The position numbers were made by a program, and so were the translations under genes. A DNA stretch of 7,699 bases from Desulfuromonadales bacterium (lineage in GTDB: Bacteria; Desulfobacterota; Desulfuromonadia; Desulfuromonadales; UBA2294), in contig JAUVAJ010000068.1 of NCBI GenBank assembly GCA_030591795.1, forward strand, positions 1 through 7,699, in the 5' to 3' direction. Under the pieces are notes generated by a model. The model was not told the DNA's origin and made no database searches. It worked only from the letters and a program-made list of their open reading frames with translations. Below, piece after piece: positions 6,124 to 7,699 of the stretch. Every line of letters starts with the position of its first letter. Within the stretch, counting starts at the first letter, position 1.

Positions 6124-7014
6124 TTAATCGAAACCAGGCCATCGCCGCAGCTGTTGCAGCACCAGACCGACAACAATGAAAATCAGCCCGACAAAGGTCG
6201 ACGCTAGGATCTCTTCGCCGACCAATAAATGAATCAGCAATAAAGAAATAAAGGGTGAGATAAAGATCAGACTGCTGATCCGGGCGGCACTCTCGGTGAA
6301 TTTAAGTGCCTGCAGCCAGAGGAAAAATGATATTCCCATCTCAAAGCAGCCGATGTAGGTTGCGCCGAGCAGACCGGAGAGATCCGGTAGACGCAGATCG
6401 GTAAAGACCAGACAATAAACAAAGATCATCGGTAGCGCACAGAGAAAGTTAAGAAACAGTCCAGCCAGCGGTGGCCGGTTGTCGCGCGCATTGTAAATCC
6501 AATAGAGCGCCCAGGCGATGGTGCTGGCCAAGGCCAAACCAACTCCGAACGGATCAGAAAACTGCAGGTCGAGCAGGTTGCCGCGGGTCGCAATCACCAG
6601 CACCCCGCTGTAACTGATTAGAATCGCCAGTATATCCTGCAGTGTCAGCCGTTGCTTGAGCAGCGGCACCGCCAGGATCGACAGCGTGATGGCCCAGGTG
6701 TAGTTCAGCGGCTGCGCCTCCTGGGCCGGCAGCAGGTCGAACGCCTTGAACAAAATCAGATAGTAAAGGAACGGATTAAGAAAGCCGAGACAGACTGATT
6801 TCAGCAACACCCGACCGCTGTTCGGCAGAGACGTCTGTAACTCACCACGAACAAGAAGAATCCCGCCCAAAAGCAGGACCGAAACAAAATTGGCAAACAG
6901 CAGCAGATGGGCCGGCGGCATGCTGCGTAACGAAATTTTGAAGGCTGAAGCGACTGTCGACCAGATCAGAACGGCTCCGAGCGCATAGATATAAGCCTTC
7001 TTTTGATCAGCCAC
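6124..7014 (-). CDS. DMT-superfamily (EamA) transporter
   Basis: This encodes a 296-residue inner-membrane carrier of the drug/metabolite transporter superfamily, with two EamA repeats of about five helices each (residues about 8-142 and 152-290) and a short basic C-terminal tail. Repeat 1 has the typical opening 'ALGAVLIWSTVASAFKISL' (11-29) and the A-x-x-L-L-P-A-Q-E-A-x-P-L-N-Y segment near 91-105; repeat 2 ends with G-E-E-I-L-A-S-T-F-V-G-L-I-F-I-V-V-G. EamA proteins export or import small metabolites such as amino acids; the substrate here is unknown. I chose the GTG at 7014, 4 nt after the stop of the previous gene and just before VADQKKAYIY. The in-frame ATG at 7086 would add 24 Arg/Cys/Pro-rich residues unlike a membrane-protein N-terminus and overlap the upstream gene by 68 nt. 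A G-rich stretch upstream (GCGGGGTAGGGGT) can act as ribosome site. The next upstream gene is a second EamA protein in the same apparent operon. Confidence 0.88.
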   Translation of the reverse strand: MADQKKAYIYALGAVLIWSTVASAFKISLRSMPPAHLLLFANFVSVLLLGGILLVRGELQTSLPNSGRVLLKSVCLGFLNPFLYYLILFKAFDLLPAQEAQPLNYTWAITLSILAVPLLKQRLTLQDILAILISYSGVLVIATRGNLLDLQFSDPFGVGLALASTIAWALYWIYNARDNRPPLAGLFLNFLCALPMIFVYCLVFTDLRLPDLSGLLGATYIGCFEMGISFFLWLQALKFTESAARISSLIFISPFISLLLIHLLVGEEILASTFVGLIFIVVGLVLQQLRRWPGFD

Positions 7015-7018
7015 ACCC

Positions 7019-7699
7019 CTACCCCGCGAAATCGGCCGGTCTGTCCGACACCGTCTTCCCGGCCAGCGACAACACGGCCAAGCCACTGAAAATCAGCGCT
7101 ATACCGGCAAAAGCTATTGAACTTAAATGTTCGCCGAGAACCAACAGCCCGAGCAGACCGGCGGTCAGCGGCTCGGCCAGAGTCAGGGTCATCGCGTTCG
7201 CCACCGGCACCACCTGCAGACCGCGAGCAAACAACCAGTAGGCCAACGCCGCCGTCACCAGGCCGAGATGCAGCACCACACCTGTGCCACGCGGCTGCAA
7301 CAACCAGTCAAGCTCACGCCCGACCAACAGTGGCGAGAGCATCACGGAGCCGAGACAAAAAACAACGGCAATCGAGATGATTGGCTTATGTTGCTCCAAC
7401 AAACCTTTAAAGACCAGAGTATAAGCCGCATAGGCGACACCGGCACCGATCGCCAACGCCACGCCAACCGGATCGATCTGTACTTCGCCACCACTGCTGA
7501 AGACCAGAAGCATACAGCCGAGGATCGCCAGAGCCGTGGCAATAAACCAATTGCGCCCCGGTCGCTCACCACGAAACAGGTAGCCGAGAATCCCTCCGGC
7601 CACCGGTGCACTGCCGATACCGACGATCGTCCCGACAGCGACTCCGGTTTTGGCCACCCCGGCAAAAAAACAGACCTGGTAAAGGGCCGTAAATATGGC
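7019..7699 (-). CDS. DMT-superfamily (EamA) transporter, C-terminal part (5' end outside window)
   Basis: This is the last 226 codons of a second EamA inner-membrane carrier. The frame stays open to the window edge (7699), and the 14 residues before the GTG at 7657 (A-I-F-T-A-L-Y-Q-V-C-F-F-A-G) are plainly membrane-helix sequence, so that GTG is internal. What is visible is the end of repeat 1, with the family-typical A-K-T-G-V-A-V-G-T-I-V-G-I-G-S-A-P-V, then the whole of repeat 2, ending in T-L-A-E-P-L-T-A-G-L-L-G-L-L-V-L-G-E-H-L. About 70 N-terminal residues are missing, if it is of usual length (about 290-300). It is followed after 4 nt by another EamA gene that is clearly different in sequence. 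The two could be independent carriers or a paired set; paired short DMT proteins (SMR-type) exist, but these are long, self-sufficient two-repeat forms. The substrate is unknown. Confidence 0.9.
   Translation of the reverse strand, partial: AIFTALYQVCFFAGVAKTGVAVGTIVGIGSAPVAGGILGYLFRGERPGRNWFIATALAILGCMLLVFSSGGEVQIDPVGVALAIGAGVAYAAYTLVFKGLLEQHKPIISIAVVFCLGSVMLSPLLVGRELDWLLQPRGTGVVLHLGLVTAALAYWLFARGLQVVPVANAMTLTLAEPLTAGLLGLLVLGEHLSSIAFAGIALIFSGLAVLSLAGKTVSDRPADFAG

Noticed and set aside
7015..7086. Upstream ATG start (7086) for the second EamA gene
   Set aside because: The extra 24 residues are Arg/Cys/Pro-rich and unlike a membrane-protein N-terminus, and they overlap the end of the upstream EamA gene in another frame. 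The GTG at 7014 gives the normal family length and start.
7117..7380. 87-codon open frame on the + strand inside the EamA gene
   Set aside because: It is an Arg/Pro/Ser-rich shadow of a G+C-rich membrane-protein gene with no domain or ribosome site.
7655..7657. GTG at 7657 as the true start of the right-hand EamA gene
   Set aside because: The frame stays open to the window edge and the preceding residues continue a family-typical helix, so the gene is 5'-truncated by the window.
1..7699. CRISPR arrays, tRNA/rRNA genes, intact insertion sequences, phage genes or toxin-antitoxin pairs
   Set aside because: I looked for regular repeats with spacers, cloverleaf folds, transposase motifs and small paired genes on both strands. 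None is supported; the only candidate traces are the degenerate repeats at 3428-3573.

Overview
The window looks like the chromosome of a Gram-negative bacterium, most likely of the Desulfuromonadales/Geobacter type (Deltaproteobacteria in the older sense). This placement is inferred from gene content: an RND/TolC efflux system, a PilT-type ATPase paired with a DUF4388 (PATAN-like) protein, and EamA transporters. No rRNA or other phylogenetic marker is present to prove it.

Positions 1-3335 (+ strand) hold the end of a multidrug-efflux operon. It contains the C-terminal half of an RND inner-membrane pump (cut by the window edge), a TolC-type outer-membrane channel whose start codon overlaps the pump's stop codon, and a TetR-family regulator that starts 2 nt after the channel gene. 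The three genes are evidently co-transcribed, and the regulator probably controls the operon. The periplasmic adaptor, the N-terminal half of the pump and the promoter must lie to the left of the window.

Positions 3336-3656 are a gene-free, AT-rich stretch between two convergent units. It ends in a bidirectional hairpin terminator. It also contains a 31-codon open tail on the - strand that could be the debris of a lost gene, and several degenerate TCCCA-centred repeats.

Positions 3657-5957 (- strand) form a two-gene unit: a DUF4388 protein with a GAF-like C-terminus, followed by a PilT/PilU-family hexameric ATPase. The DUF4388 protein contains a 24-residue segment that matches the c-di-GMP-binding MshEN motif, with a weaker second copy after it. 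The ATPase keeps its core catalytic motifs but has lost the AIRNL-type motif of classical PilT. I propose that the pair regulates type IV pilus (or related) motor function in response to a signal. This is the most interesting part of the window.

Positions 6124-7699 (- strand) hold two tandem drug/metabolite transporter (EamA) genes, 4 nt apart. The upstream one runs off the right edge. A hairpin at about 6050-6073 separates them from the DUF4388-pilT unit. The right part is clearly richer in G+C than the efflux operon in the samples I counted by hand (40/60 at 7201-7260 against 27/60 at 2941-3000), so the efflux operon may have a different history.
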